A DNA stretch of 64,000 nt. It comes from Stenotrophomonas maltophilia. GTDB lineage: Bacteria; Pseudomonadota; Gammaproteobacteria; Xanthomonadales; Xanthomonadaceae. Position 1 is the first letter of the stretch; each line of letters opens with the position of its first letter. The position numbers were made by a program, and so were the translations under genes. The notes below the pieces were generated by a model. That model saw only the letters and a program-made list of their open reading frames with translations, did no database searches and was not told the origin of the DNA. Positions 10,401 to 18,548 of the stretch are shown here, piece after piece. The DNA is taken from contig NZ_NERD01000002.1 in assembly GCF_002799155.1 (NCBI RefSeq), positions 1,922,001 through 1,986,000 of the forward strand, written 5' to 3'.

Positions 10401-13400
10401 GCCGGCGGCACCGACGCGTCGCTGCCCGGCGCCTGGCTCGCCGCCAATGAGCCGTCCCAGACCAGCGTGTCCACCAGGATGCGCGCACGGTCGCTCGCCG
10501 CACCATAGCCATGGATGGCCTGCGCGCCCAGTACCAGCGTCTGCAGGCCACCGCGGCCGGTGGCACTGTCGCGCGCATCCAGGTCGACGCTGCCGAAGAC
10601 GTTGACCGAATCCCGTGCGATTAGGCTCAGCGTGTCCAGCGCCGGCGCGCCGGTGGCATCATTGCCGCGCAGCAGTTGCTGCAGCACGGACTGGTTCATG
10701 GTCATGCCACTGGGCAGCGCCCCTGCCGCAGCGGCCTGCGCGATCGCTTCGGCACTGCCGAGGTTCAGCGCCGCCATGCTCAGGCCGAGCTGACGGGTGC
10801 CATAGCTGGCCGAGTCGCGCATCTGCAGCGTGCCATCGGTCGCTACCGCGATGCTGCCATCGGAAACCAGCCGGGTCTGGCCGTCGCACGCCGTCTGGCA
10901 CCCCCCGATGTCGATTGCCACCGGACCGGCCTCCACGCCGGTGGTGCCGGTGATCAGGTTCAGGCGCTGGTTGGACACCGCCAGCAGGCCGCCGGAGACC
11001 TGGTAAGGCAGCGTCGCCCTGGCATCCGCGTTGGCGGATGCGAACGGCAGTGTATCGAGGGTCGCACCGGCCTCGACCAGCACGCCGCTGCCACCGGAGG
11101 CCGCTGCCACCAGCACTTCCGGTGCGTTCAGGGTGACTCCGGAACGGATCGCCACGCTGCGTGCCTGGCCGGTCACCGCCACCTGCGAAGTCACCTGGTT
11201 GAACTGCCCGCCGATCATCATCCGCACAGGCAGGAAGGCATTGAGCGCGTCGTCGCTGAAGGTGGCACCGCGATCACGCGCCTGCGATTGTGCACCGCCA
11301 TCGACGATCTCCAGTGAACCGACCGCCGGGCTGGCCAACGTGGCTGTCAGCGTGCCGCCGCGCCCGTTGTCGGTGGCGGCGCCGAACCGCGCGGTGCCGG
11401 CGAAGCGGATGGCAGGCGTGTCTGCACGACCTGCGCCTTCGCCCAGCGCCAGGGTCAACCCGAGCGCATCGATGGTCTGCCAGCCGCGCGACTCGCCGCG
11501 GCGGTCGGCCACCGATTGCGCGAAGCTGTTGTAGGAGGTTTCGTTGTAGCCCGAGTGCCGGCGTACCACCGCGGCGGGGGTCAGCAGGATGTCGGTGAGC
11601 AACGGCGAGATTGCCGCGCCCAGCGCCGCGCGCTGCTGCCCGGACACACGCCAGGTGCCGGTGCCGGTCGCGATGGGTTGCGCGATGCCCGAGGTACCGG
11701 TGGCGCCCAGCTCCACCCGGAAGGCACCGGGCTGCAGCGCATAGCTGGCCGGCATCAGCGTGTAGGTGCCTGCCACCAGGCCGGGCACGCCCGCCGGCAC
11801 GGTGATCTGCTGACCCACCCCCGGTGCGGCGAATCCTTCCTCGCCGCTGGGGGCGAATGTCCCGGCGCGTCCTGGCACGATTGCATACACCGGGTTGCCC
11901 GACGCACTGAATTCATAGCGCGGATTGGCGTCGGCCAACGCCGTGCGCAGCACGTCGACAGAGCCGCCGCGCCCGGACACGAAGGCCGCACCCGTCAACT
12001 CACCACCGCCGGACATGTCCAGCAGTGCCCCCGGCGCCACCTCGACCTCGTTGGCCTTCAGGGTCACCCCCATCGAGGAGATGCCGGCCGGCGTCAGCGA
12101 ACTCACGCTGCGCGTGCCGACCCGCCAGTCGACACCATCGACGGTGCCACCATAGGGCAGCGACAGGCCGGCACCGCTGGTGGAGGTAACGCTGCCCGGG
12201 AGCAGTTCCACCCGGCTGCCGACGGTTCCGTTCTGGATCAGGCCGCCCAGCTGCAGCGTGCCCATCGGCACCTGTACGTTGCCGCCCTGCTGCACCGTGG
12301 CGGCCACCAGGCGAAGCGTGCCCCGCGCCGATTCCGGCGCCGGCTGCGTACCCGCACCGATGCCGTGGATGCGCAGCACGGCATCTGGATCAGCCCAGTA
12401 ATCAGCGGTCTGCACGGTCTGCGCAGAAGCGCCGGCCACCAGCGTGCCGGCCGCACCCGTGGTGGGGTACAGGCGGGCAGCGGTCACATCCATCGAACCG
12501 GCCGTCATCAACGCGCTGGTGTTGCCATTGCTGGCAATGCTGTTGGTCAGGCGCACATCACTGCGGCTTTCCAGCGCCACGTGTTCGAACCCGGGCAGCC
12601 AGGTGACGTCGCGGATGTCGATCAGCTCGGCCTGCACCGCCAGCGCATGCTGGTCCGGCGCCGCCGAGGCAACATCGGCCGTGACCAGCAGGTTCTCGCC
12701 CGGCAGCTGGCGCCAGCGTGCCTGCGCCAGGCGGACGTAGGGCGCACTCAGTCGCAGCCCCGAGGACGGCCCGGCATCCACGGCCATGCCCAGGCTCGAC
12801 GTTCCCTGGCCGTGGAAGCGCAGGCTCTGGGCCAGGCGCAGGTCGACATCGCCGGCGGCGCGGATGTCACCGAACACGGACAGGCTACCGAAGCCGCCGG
12901 CCTGCAGCTGCTCGACCGACAACGCGGCGTGGCCATATTCCAATGCGGCCGGCAGTGGCTGCGCCGGTGCGTTGTGCTGGCTGAGGCTGATCGCACGCGC
13001 CCGCAGTACCTCATCGCTGGCGCCACGTGCATGGATGCTGCCGCCAAAGGCCAGGCCAAGCGTGCCGCCGCGTGCGCCGGCACCACCGGCGGCCGCGTCC
13101 ATCCCGCCGTCCAGGTACAGCGCATTGGCAGAGCGCAGCACGATCTGCCCGCCGTCGCTGTCCACGCGCACACGGCCCTGGCCGTCGATGTCCAGTTCGG
13201 CCGACGCGCCCCGCGCCTGCAGGCGCGCACCGCGTTCGACCACCACGAAGGCTTCCGGTGGACGGTTGTCGACGAATGCTGTGCTCTCCCAGTCCAGCGC
13301 CCCACCAATCTCGATGCGTCCGCCCGCGCGCACCTGCCCGCGCAGGCGGCCGCTGGCATCGGGCAGCGAAATCGCGTCGGCATCGGCATCCAGCAGCGCG

Positions 13401-16400
13401 CCTTCGGCGAAACGCCAGGTGCGTTCGGTGCGCTGCCCGGCGTACAGCGCGTTTTCCGGTCGCACATCGTCGATCAGGATGCGGCCGCCCTTGGCGCGCA
13501 GCGTGCCTTCAACATCGATGTTGCCTGCACCAAGCAGCGAGATCGTCTGCCCTGGATCGACCGCCACCAGTGCATCCGTGCCGACCCGCAGGTCACCGCC
13601 CACGCTGTTGCGGTCCGAACGCAGGCTGATGCTCGCGCCTGCGCGCTGGCTGACGCGCCCGCTCGACGGATCGGCGCTGTACAGCGGCGCATCCCACGCC
13701 GCCAGCGCGCTCGCCCGATCAGTCGCCATCCGAGCGCCCTGGGTCAGCTGCAGGCCCGGCAGGGCAGCGACCAGCTGCGCGCCATCGGTCACCTCCAGGC
13801 CCTGGTGGCCATTGATGTCGTACTGCGCAAAGCCACTGCCGAACAGGCCGGGGTCCAGTCGCAGCGACGCACCCGCCGGGTCCGCATCGCCCACCCGAAC
13901 GTGGCCACCGGTTCCCAGCGAGAAGGATCCACTGCCCTGTCCTCGGCCACTGAACCGGCTCCCCTCGCCCAGCTGCACCCGTCCACTGCCGTCGGTCGCA
14001 ACCGTGCTGCTGTTCGCCTGCAGGCTGACGCTGCCCCCTTTGCCGATGCGGCCCTTGCCGCGCAGGTCCAACGCGGCGCCGGCCTCCACGTCAACCGATG
14101 CCTCGGCGCCCACGACCACGTCATGACTGTTGCTCAGGCTCAGGCGACCGCCATCCGTCCAGGCACCGCTGGCGTCGAGCGGCATCGCCAGTGACGCATT
14201 GCTCCATTCACCGGAGAGATCGATCCGCGTGCCGTCGGCAATGGCGGTGCGGGCGCGGCCATCGTGCAGCAGCGCCGTCGGCCGGCCCTGGACATCCAGC
14301 AGGTTGCCCGCCGACAGCTGGCCGCCGGCAATGCCGATGTCGCCTGCCAGTTCCACCTCGCTGCCGGTCAGATTGAGCTGTCCGCCTGCCTGAAGGCGAA
14401 GGCTGCCATCGATGCGGATGCGATCGGCGGTCGCCAGGTCGATCCGTCCCCACTGCTGGGCACTCAGCTCTGCGGTATCCAGCCACACTGTGTCACGCCG
14501 CTCCTCGTTGACCGGCGCCAGCAGCGACCACGCCGCCTTCGTCGGAGCCTTGTCATCCAGGCGCACCTCCGAGCCGAACACACCGCTGCGGCCCTGGCCG
14601 TCGTAGCGCCCCAGGTACAGCTGCGCGTTGCGTGCGGCCGCCGTCTGCGCCTGCGCATAACCCTCCAGCGCGGAATCCGGCCTGCGGTTCTGCTGCGCGC
14701 CCTGGAAGGTGGCAGTCTCAACCTGCCCATCCAGCACCGCGGTCGGTGCGGAGACGATCAGGCGTCCTGCGTCGCGGCCGACCGTGTACCCGTTATCGAC
14801 ACGCTGCGCCGCGAATACGATCGGATCACGGAAGGTCTCGGTGATGCCCCAGCGCTCCTGCTTTACTTCATGGCCGCTGTACAACCCATCGAACAGCATC
14901 TCCGCCGGCGCATCATCGAGGCGGTAGACCTGGCCATCGACGCCGCGCACCCAGCTCTGCCGGATCACGCCGCTCTGCACATCCAGACTGCCACCGGCAA
15001 GGTTGATGCGTGAGCCGCCATGCGTGATCACTTCCCTGCCGCCCAGCAGGACGGTGCCTCCCTGCGCGGCCCATTCGCCGATCGAGTGCCCCTGGTTGTC
15101 GAGGTAGCCGCCCACTTCCAGCAGGCCACCCGCCGCGTACCAGCGCTCACCCTCGTAGCCCCCGGTACCGGCCGGAACGTGGACCAGCCGGCGGCGGTCG
15201 ACCCAGACCTCGCTGCTGGTCAGCTTGCCGCTGTCGCGGTTGTCCAGGGCATCGCGCAGTTCGTTGCCCTGCACCTTGACCTGGACATTGTTGCTCTCCA
15301 TCGACACCTGTACGCCCACTGCACCGGAAACATCCACGCGTGCCGCGTCGTCTACGTAGCTGCGGGCCGCCGCATCGGCAATGATCTGGCCGCCCGTGGC
15401 AACCGTCAGCGAATCCGCACTGAAATGGATGTTGCCACCCGAGACGATCTCCACCCGCGACTGGTCCCGGCGATCATTGTGCTGGGACAGATTGTCGAAG
15501 GTTGCCGAGCGCGCGCCGGCGCGGATCGCGTCCTGCTCTGCCGATTCCTTGATGAGGCTGTCGCGCTGCGTATCCAGCACCGTAGCCTTGCCATCGTCCT
15601 CGATCAGCACCGCCGTGGTGGCTCCATCGGCAAGCGTGACGCTGCTGCCGGCATCACTGGCCGAAGCCAGAAGATGCACGGTGCCGCGCTGCGCAAGCGT
15701 GGTGCTGGCCACGGCCACACCGGCCTGCTCGACGCTGCGCCCGGCCAGGGTCACGTCACCCTCGCGGGCGCGCAGCAGGCCGGTGTTGCGCACGCTGCCA
15801 GCCGTGCTGCCAGCGATGAAGCGCGGCGCGATTTCATTGCCGCGGGTGGTGGAGCTGGTATTGGTCGCCGTACCCACGCCGCGCCGGATCACGAAACTGT
15901 CACCGGCAGCGAGCTGCACCTGGCCCTTGCGCGCCTCGATATGTCCTGCATTCTCCACGCTGTGCCCGGCCAGCAGCACGTAACCACCGCCGCGCGTCGC
16001 ACTGGTCGGCTCATGGGTCGCGATGCGGGCGCCCTGCTCCACCATCACCTTGCCGAATGCATCGCTGAGCGCGCTGCTGCTGGCGTCGGGGCTGTACAGG
16101 CCGTTGTCGCGGAACTGCGCATCGCTGATCCGTGCTGCGGCTGCCAGCAGGTTACGTACATTGACCTGGCTGTTGTTGCCGAACACCACGCCATTGCGGT
16201 TGGCCACGAACACCGTGCCATTGGCGTTGAGCTGCCCCAGGATCTGGCTGGGCCGCGCACCCGGGTCATTGACCCGGTTCAGCACGGCCCAGTCAGGGTT
16301 CTGCAGGAAGTTCAGCGTGGTGTTACCGCCGATGTTGAAGGTCTCCCAGTTCAGGATCGCCTTATCCGCGGTCTGCTCGACCGTGACCTGCACCCGCCCG

Positions 16401-16861
16401 TCGCTGCCCTGCGACTGGACCGCGTCGCGCGCGTTGAGCCAGCCACGGGTCAGCGGGTTCTGGTCGACGCTCAGGCCGTCCTTGCCGAGGCCATCGGCAA
16501 CGATGAAGCCAGCCTCGCGGCGCGCCTGCCGCGCCTGTTCCTGCAAGCGCTGCTGCAGGGCAATCGCCTGCGCCGCGGTGCCGAGATTGTCGATCGACTG
16601 CTGCAGCTTCTGCCGTGCTGCATCCTGCTGCTGGGCCGGCAACTGGAACTGGATCGGCACGCCGTTGGGCATGCGGCCACTCTGTGCCGCGCTGCCCTGG
16701 GCCGCGCCGCGTTCGGCGAACCAGCCCGGACTGAATGCCTGCTGCGCCTGGCTGGCCGGGGCCACCATGCTGCCCAGGGCGACCGCGATGGCCCACGCCA
16801 TCGGATGATTGCGGCGCATCGGCGCGGCCGGATGAACAGCGGACGGGAGCGGGTGCGACAT
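4478..16861 (-). CDS. giant TpsA-family filamentous haemagglutinin-like exoprotein, PdtA-like
   Basis: The protein has about 4,127 residues. ATG 16861 is chosen because GAGG stands 5 nt upstream and a signal peptide (AWAIAVALGSMVAPASQA) begins shortly after; an upstream in-frame ATG at 16990 lacks this support. A TPS secretion domain follows (about residues 100-330, with NGTVFVANRNGVVFGNNSQV), which the TpsB partner recognises. Most of the rest is beta-helix-type repeat rich in Gly, Ala, Asp and Val. Unusual insets include two 36-residue repeats with Cys pairs (about residues 2972-3007 and 3020-3055) and a stretch rich in GTVL-like repeats (about 2760-2880). The C-terminus is low-complexity Ala/Ser. 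It is likely a surface adhesin or secreted fibre; the target is unknown. Confidence 0.92.
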   Translation of the reverse strand: MSHPLPSAVHPAAPMRRNHPMAWAIAVALGSMVAPASQAQQAFSPGWFAERGAAQGSAAQSGRMPNGVPIQFQLPAQQQDAARQKLQQSIDNLGTAAQAIALQQRLQEQARQARREAGFIVADGLGKDGLSVDQNPLTRGWLNARDAVQSQGSDGRVQVTVEQTADKAILNWETFNIGGNTTLNFLQNPDWAVLNRVNDPGARPSQILGQLNANGTVFVANRNGVVFGNNSQVNVRNLLAAAARISDAQFRDNGLYSPDASSSALSDAFGKVMVEQGARIATHEPTSATRGGGYVLLAGHSVENAGHIEARKGQVQLAAGDSFVIRRGVGTATNTSSTTRGNEIAPRFIAGSTAGSVRNTGLLRAREGDVTLAGRSVEQAGVAVASTTLAQRGTVHLLASASDAGSSVTLADGATTAVLIEDDGKATVLDTQRDSLIKESAEQDAIRAGARSATFDNLSQHNDRRDQSRVEIVSGGNIHFSADSLTVATGGQIIADAAARSYVDDAARVDVSGAVGVQVSMESNNVQVKVQGNELRDALDNRDSGKLTSSEVWVDRRRLVHVPAGTGGYEGERWYAAGGLLEVGGYLDNQGHSIGEWAAQGGTVLLGGREVITHGGSRINLAGGSLDVQSGVIRQSWVRGVDGQVYRLDDAPAEMLFDGLYSGHEVKQERWGITETFRDPIVFAAQRVDNGYTVGRDAGRLIVSAPTAVLDGQVETATFQGAQQNRRPDSALEGYAQAQTAAARNAQLYLGRYDGQGRSGVFGSEVRLDDKAPTKAAWSLLAPVNEERRDTVWLDTAELSAQQWGRIDLATADRIRIDGSLRLQAGGQLNLTGSEVELAGDIGIAGGQLSAGNLLDVQGRPTALLHDGRARTAIADGTRIDLSGEWSNASLAMPLDASGAWTDGGRLSLSNSHDVVVGAEASVDVEAGAALDLRGKGRIGKGGSVSLQANSSTVATDGSGRVQLGEGSRFSGRGQGSGSFSLGTGGHVRVGDADPAGASLRLDPGLFGSGFAQYDINGHQGLEVTDGAQLVAALPGLQLTQGARMATDRASALAAWDAPLYSADPSSGRVSQRAGASISLRSDRNSVGGDLRVGTDALVAVDPGQTISLLGAGNIDVEGTLRAKGGRILIDDVRPENALYAGQRTERTWRFAEGALLDADADAISLPDASGRLRGQVRAGGRIEIGGALDWESTAFVDNRPPEAFVVVERGARLQARGASAELDIDGQGRVRVDSDGGQIVLRSANALYLDGGMDAAAGGAGARGGTLGLAFGGSIHARGASDEVLRARAISLSQHNAPAQPLPAALEYGHAALSVEQLQAGGFGSLSVFGDIRAAGDVDLRLAQSLRFHGQGTSSLGMAVDAGPSSGLRLSAPYVRLAQARWRQLPGENLLVTADVASAAPDQHALAVQAELIDIRDVTWLPGFEHVALESRSDVRLTNSIASNGNTSALMTAGSMDVTAARLYPTTGAAGTLVAGASAQTVQTADYWADPDAVLRIHGIGAGTQPAPESARGTLRLVAATVQQGGNVQVPMGTLQLGGLIQNGTVGSRVELLPGSVTSTSGAGLSLPYGGTVDGVDWRVGTRSVSSLTPAGISSMGVTLKANEVEVAPGALLDMSGGGELTGAAFVSGRGGSVDVLRTALADANPRYEFSASGNPVYAIVPGRAGTFAPSGEEGFAAPGVGQQITVPAGVPGLVAGTYTLMPASYALQPGAFRVELGATGTSGIAQPIATGTGTWRVSGQQRAALGAAISPLLTDILLTPAAVVRRHSGYNETSYNSFAQSVADRRGESRGWQTIDALGLTLALGEGAGRADTPAIRFAGTARFGAATDNGRGGTLTATLASPAVGSLEIVDGGAQSQARDRGATFSDDALNAFLPVRMMIGGQFNQVTSQVAVTGQARSVAIRSGVTLNAPEVLVAAASGGSGVLVEAGATLDTLPFASANADARATLPYQVSGGLLAVSNQRLNLITGTTGVEAGPVAIDIGGCQTACDGQTRLVSDGSIAVATDGTLQMRDSASYGTRQLGLSMAALNLGSAEAIAQAAAAGALPSGMTMNQSVLQQLLRGNDATGAPALDTLSLIARDSVNVFGSVDLDARDSATGRGGLQTLVLGAQAIHGYGAASDRARILVDTLVWDGSLAASQAPGSDASVPPADPMVDRLGAGQLDIVTRNLQLARAPFSRPSSEVPANRQVLGFSALNLSASEQLSFSAQGTLDVFQQRGDYLADKGWQYSGGSLGIDTPLLTADPAAQLRVRTGGDFRLQGGTGKAGGDALGSELSIDANRITLDSTIALASGRLSANAREGITLGSRAALDLAGRKVSLYDVDKFSWGGDVLLSSDTGDIRTDAASRIDVSARNNRGGRMTVTAMAGRADLAGDLQGTASGRYDAGGTLVPYDGGELVVRARQLQDFTGLNQRLTAGGVVGGRSFQIGEGDLRIGDEVKARRVDISVDAGSMTVAGRIDASGEQVGSIRLYARDQLQVDGTLDAHGTGLRVDSHGKIIDSPNRATITLGSAEGAVGLGSAAHLDMRAGSDVALGDGPGQNDGMARGSLKIDVPRLGSNDAAIAAASGLRIDGAADIQLNGVRRYDDAPLATTADVRGNRAQLLTQQWLDQVVDPHSVAWIDGALGNPDLQQRTAALGDVRLRPGVQVVARRSEANPEGDLTIAGDIDLSGYRYGPEANRADPSRRGFGESASLVLRAEGNINVYGSINDGFAPPPSTPDEGGWQLYEARNGSAGHTPFGGDLVVPVDGVKLQPGTEFQAGTRLNYDVPVESVTLPVGTVLPAPMVISQTLRLPAGTVLGAAVTTDSGQTLAAGTVLQEPLVLAAGARLGAGFRLRSAVQMAAQEWPAGAVLPVALRLAREVELKVGAYIPSLTKVELPGNGPVNLRPADANGNQGRNWALAPMLAEGTTSWDLTVVAGADSGAADPRSRRWGAEGSVVLADTHQGSIGTVKTEIIWVGDRVLTERASLDWIGDTSYAGRPIAELADMYGFTEDEFCAMSADYCGPAPRQVAAQGSLDYWGDESYVGTPAKDFAAMFGMTEDEFCSTAPSYCAGGGTQTEVTTYGKRAGTPAWSVLRTGKGDLELLAAGDVVMKSGFGVYTAGTPTTLGEGRDAAFNSPRAAAPRNTALLGPNLVPGSYDAALAGYQAWYPDHGGNLRVEAGRDIVGDVWTGRAESGTSERDWALYSSAAVGNWLWRQGTGSTTGVEPVPTSWWVNFGAYTNVSAAAGASPRMVGFTGFGTLGGGNLTLEAGRDAGVRDAIGDALDSTIAPRSGAIIAAVGSTGRVSDGQLHLTGGGDLQLRIGGALNPNLRATFSSLNASRAGQNLDLNGTFSNLRGSLQLDAGRIGAMGVTLESYATLGQLRAADLFAADAARPMGGPVLVLGDAVAQLQARGDVVLGGVADAGRVPLANYSAVVQDNGSRAAGSTWFSLWTDTTAVDLFSAGGDLAPGLAGPENVTGSNLWPEQVALAPGSREELLNYWLYPSRFSAVAAQGDVKLDRISTTPGTQDVILLAPSATGRLDVLAGGGIFAQRGATQIARSASDARLPGPFDPAFMAEQGDSSGNVTRSRHNLSVDGNIASPQASLPLFAFGPNTPLSTVSAALAPSRFYAVQGDIIGLATGAQRTLTPNGGQRTQLNWFEAAGAVQLRAGRDILGVSMTALNTASTDFTVVAAGRDIVHLNAIIAGPGNTEISAGRQLRQEDAGSIVSLGGIVQGDTRPGASIALTAGNQQIDFAALRARYLDPANLADPAQSLASQPGKAVKVYNQELKQWLQQRFGVAADGDGALAAFDALPQEQQRIFLRQVYYAELREGGREYTDAEGPRFGSYLRGREAIATLMPDRNAAGATIDRTGDIVMYGGSGVRTEAGGNIELMAPGGQIVVGVQGVVPPATAGLVTQGQGDIRLFSQDSVLLGLSRVMTTFGGDILAWSEQGDINAGRGSQTTLLYTPPRRLYDGWGNVILSPQAPASGAGIATLNPIAEVPPGDVDLIAPLGTIDAGEAGIRVSGNINLAALQVLNAANIQVQGESKGLPVLATVNVNALASASAAANSASQAAQDVMRKSQDDARRNQPSVISVQILGFGSGTSSIAPPARGTTAGSGYDANSAFQFPQASRDEGTERR

Positions 16862-17005
16862 CGGAACCTCATCAACCTGGTGGGCCGCGGCTGCGGCGAC
16901 GATCGGGGAGGCACGCGCAACGCATGCCCTGCCCCTGATAGACGGTTCATGTGACACGAAGCCGACAGCGAAACACTGCAGTGGCGGCACCGTCGCGGAA
17001 ATGGC

Positions 17006-17030
17006 GACGCCGGCCCAGGAGGCCGGCGTC
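17006..17030 (-). terminator. hairpin after the DING gene
   Basis: A perfect 10-bp stem (GACGCCGGCC/GGCCGGCGTC) with a 5-nt loop sits 32 bp beyond the DING stop codon and 145 bp before the exoprotein start. It is followed by CGCCATTTCC on the minus strand, so the U-tract is weak. It probably attenuates read-through, which would give the DING gene more transcript than the exoprotein gene. Confidence 0.6.
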
Positions 17031-17061
17031 GGGTCAAGCAGGACTCAACCAGTGCTGCGGA

Positions 17062-18237
17062 TTACAGCGGACGACCGATGCCCGAGCAGGTGCTGGGGTT
17101 GTTCAGGCCGGCAGCGCTGCTGGCCAGCACGAAGCGGTTGCGGATCGCATCGCGCCAGGCCTTGGTCAGCGGGATGAAGCCGTGGTCGGTGATCGACTTC
17201 TCATACGCGACGGTGTAGGTCGCCGGATAGTGGCGGGCCAGGAAGCCGCGCAGGCTGGTGGCGACGCTCGAATCCTTGTAGCACTGGCCGATCACCAGGT
17301 TGGTGTAGCCGGCGATCGGATAGCCGGCCGACGGGTTGCCGAACACCGGCACCCAGTTGGCGGGGTCCTCGGCTGCGGCGCCGGTCGGCGGAGCGACGGT
17401 GTCCAGGGTAGCCTGCACGCTCACCTGGTCCGGCGAGAAGCCCTTGACCTTGGCGACCTTGGTCGCATCGGTCAGGCTCGGGATCACGTCCGGGCCGACG
17501 TAGCCGATACGGCCGTCAGCAGCGTAGACAGCGTTGTACAGCGAGGTGCCACCGGTGGCCGGGGCGGCCACCAGGAACGCCGGCAAGGCGCCGTTGTCAT
17601 CGCGCTTGTACAGGTCGGCGAAGGTCGACTTGATGGCGAACTTGCCACCCACCAGCTTCGAGGTTTCAGCGTTCTCAGCGGCACAGGCGGCGGTCAGGAA
17701 GCGGCTGAACATTTCGCTGGTACCGCTGCTTTCCGGGCGGTACACCACCTGGATCGGGCCGCTGCGGTTGGCATCGATGGTCGACCAGTCGCTGATCGCG
17801 CCCGAGAACACGCCGCAGATCTGCGCCACGCTCAGGTCCACCGCCGAACCGGCCTTGTTGAACGGAATGGTGACCGAGGTGGCCACCGACGGCACCTGGA
17901 TCAGCGCGCCGTAGCGGTTGGCATTGGTCGGCTGGTTGAAGTTGGTGGTGTAGGTGTTCAGCTCGGTGCTGCTCAGCACCGAATCGCTGCCGGCGAAATG
18001 CACGGTGCCGGTGGTCGAGAACAGCGCCGAGTTGTTTTCCAGGAACGCCTTCTTGCCGGTGCCCGAACCGGTCACGGCGTAGGTGAAGTTCGCCGGCAGG
18101 ATGCTGTCGGCCGAACCCTTGTAGAGGTCGGCCGGCAGCGATGCACCGCCGCCGGTAACGGTCTGCGCCGACGCGGCGCCCACGGTAGCGAGCAGCGCGG
18201 TGGCAACCAGCGCGGCCAGGGTCTTGTACTTGGTCAT
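17062..18237 (-). CDS. DING/PstS-like secreted phosphate-binding protein
   Basis: This 391-residue protein has a Sec signal peptide cleaved at ASAQ. Phosphate-binding protein features are visible: GGGASLPADLY at the mature N-terminus, GSDS, and RPESSGTSE. The C-terminus CSGIGRPL and segments such as IQVPSVATSV and CGVFSG are those of DING proteins rather than classical PstS. The eponymous DING tetrapeptide is replaced by TVTG. No pstCAB genes are adjacent. In Pseudomonas, DING proteins are exported by the Hxc type II system, so this is a likely substrate of the surrounding gsp machine. AGGAG lies 7 nt upstream of ATG. Confidence 0.88.
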   Translation of the reverse strand: MTKYKTLAALVATALLATVGAASAQTVTGGGASLPADLYKGSADSILPANFTYAVTGSGTGKKAFLENNSALFSTTGTVHFAGSDSVLSSTELNTYTTNFNQPTNANRYGALIQVPSVATSVTIPFNKAGSAVDLSVAQICGVFSGAISDWSTIDANRSGPIQVVYRPESSGTSEMFSRFLTAACAAENAETSKLVGGKFAIKSTFADLYKRDDNGALPAFLVAAPATGGTSLYNAVYAADGRIGYVGPDVIPSLTDATKVAKVKGFSPDQVSVQATLDTVAPPTGAAAEDPANWVPVFGNPSAGYPIAGYTNLVIGQCYKDSSVATSLRGFLARHYPATYTVAYEKSITDHGFIPLTKAWRDAIRNRFVLASSAAGLNNPSTCSGIGRPL

Positions 18238-18439
18238 GATCTTCTCCTGAAGGGTTTACTGCGAAGGGAAACGCCAAGGGAGGAACGGTCATTGCACGCC
18301 TGCTGTCGCCAGGGGCCTCCCAGCCCGCTCTGCGACGACGTGGCTATGCTGGTCCGTGCCGATGACAGGCCGCTTAAGAAACCTGTGGAAGATCGAAAAA
18401 AGGTGTGGAGGATTGTGTGGAGAATCGAAGACGCCCACC

Positions 18440-18531
18440 GGGTAGAGTCGACTGTTAGTCGACTGGCACGCGAAGCGCTGGACTTGTCGAAGTGCGTTTG
18501 AGAAGCAGTCGACTAACAGTCGACTCTACCC
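18440..18531. repeat. SMAG-like inverted REP pair (GTAG...GTCGAC)
   Basis: Arms at about 18441-18465 and 18506-18530 are perfect inverted copies separated by 40 bp. Each contains the internal palindrome AGTCGACT twice. The GTAG at each outer end fits SMAG elements. It occupies part of the 311-bp gap between gspF and the DING gene. The remainder of that gap contains one isolated CTGTCAT half-site (18362-18368) and no other recognisable site. Confidence 0.75.
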
Positions 18532-18548
18532 GTGATGCGCGTTGCGCA

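Noticed and set aside
17062-18237. Classical PstS of a phosphate ABC importer
   Set aside because: No pstCAB or phoU genes adjoin it, and the internal and C-terminal motifs are those of DING proteins.
18351-18379. Pho box before the DING gene
   Set aside because: One perfect CTGTCAT half (minus strand, 18368-18362) exists but neither neighbouring half at 11-bp spacing matches.
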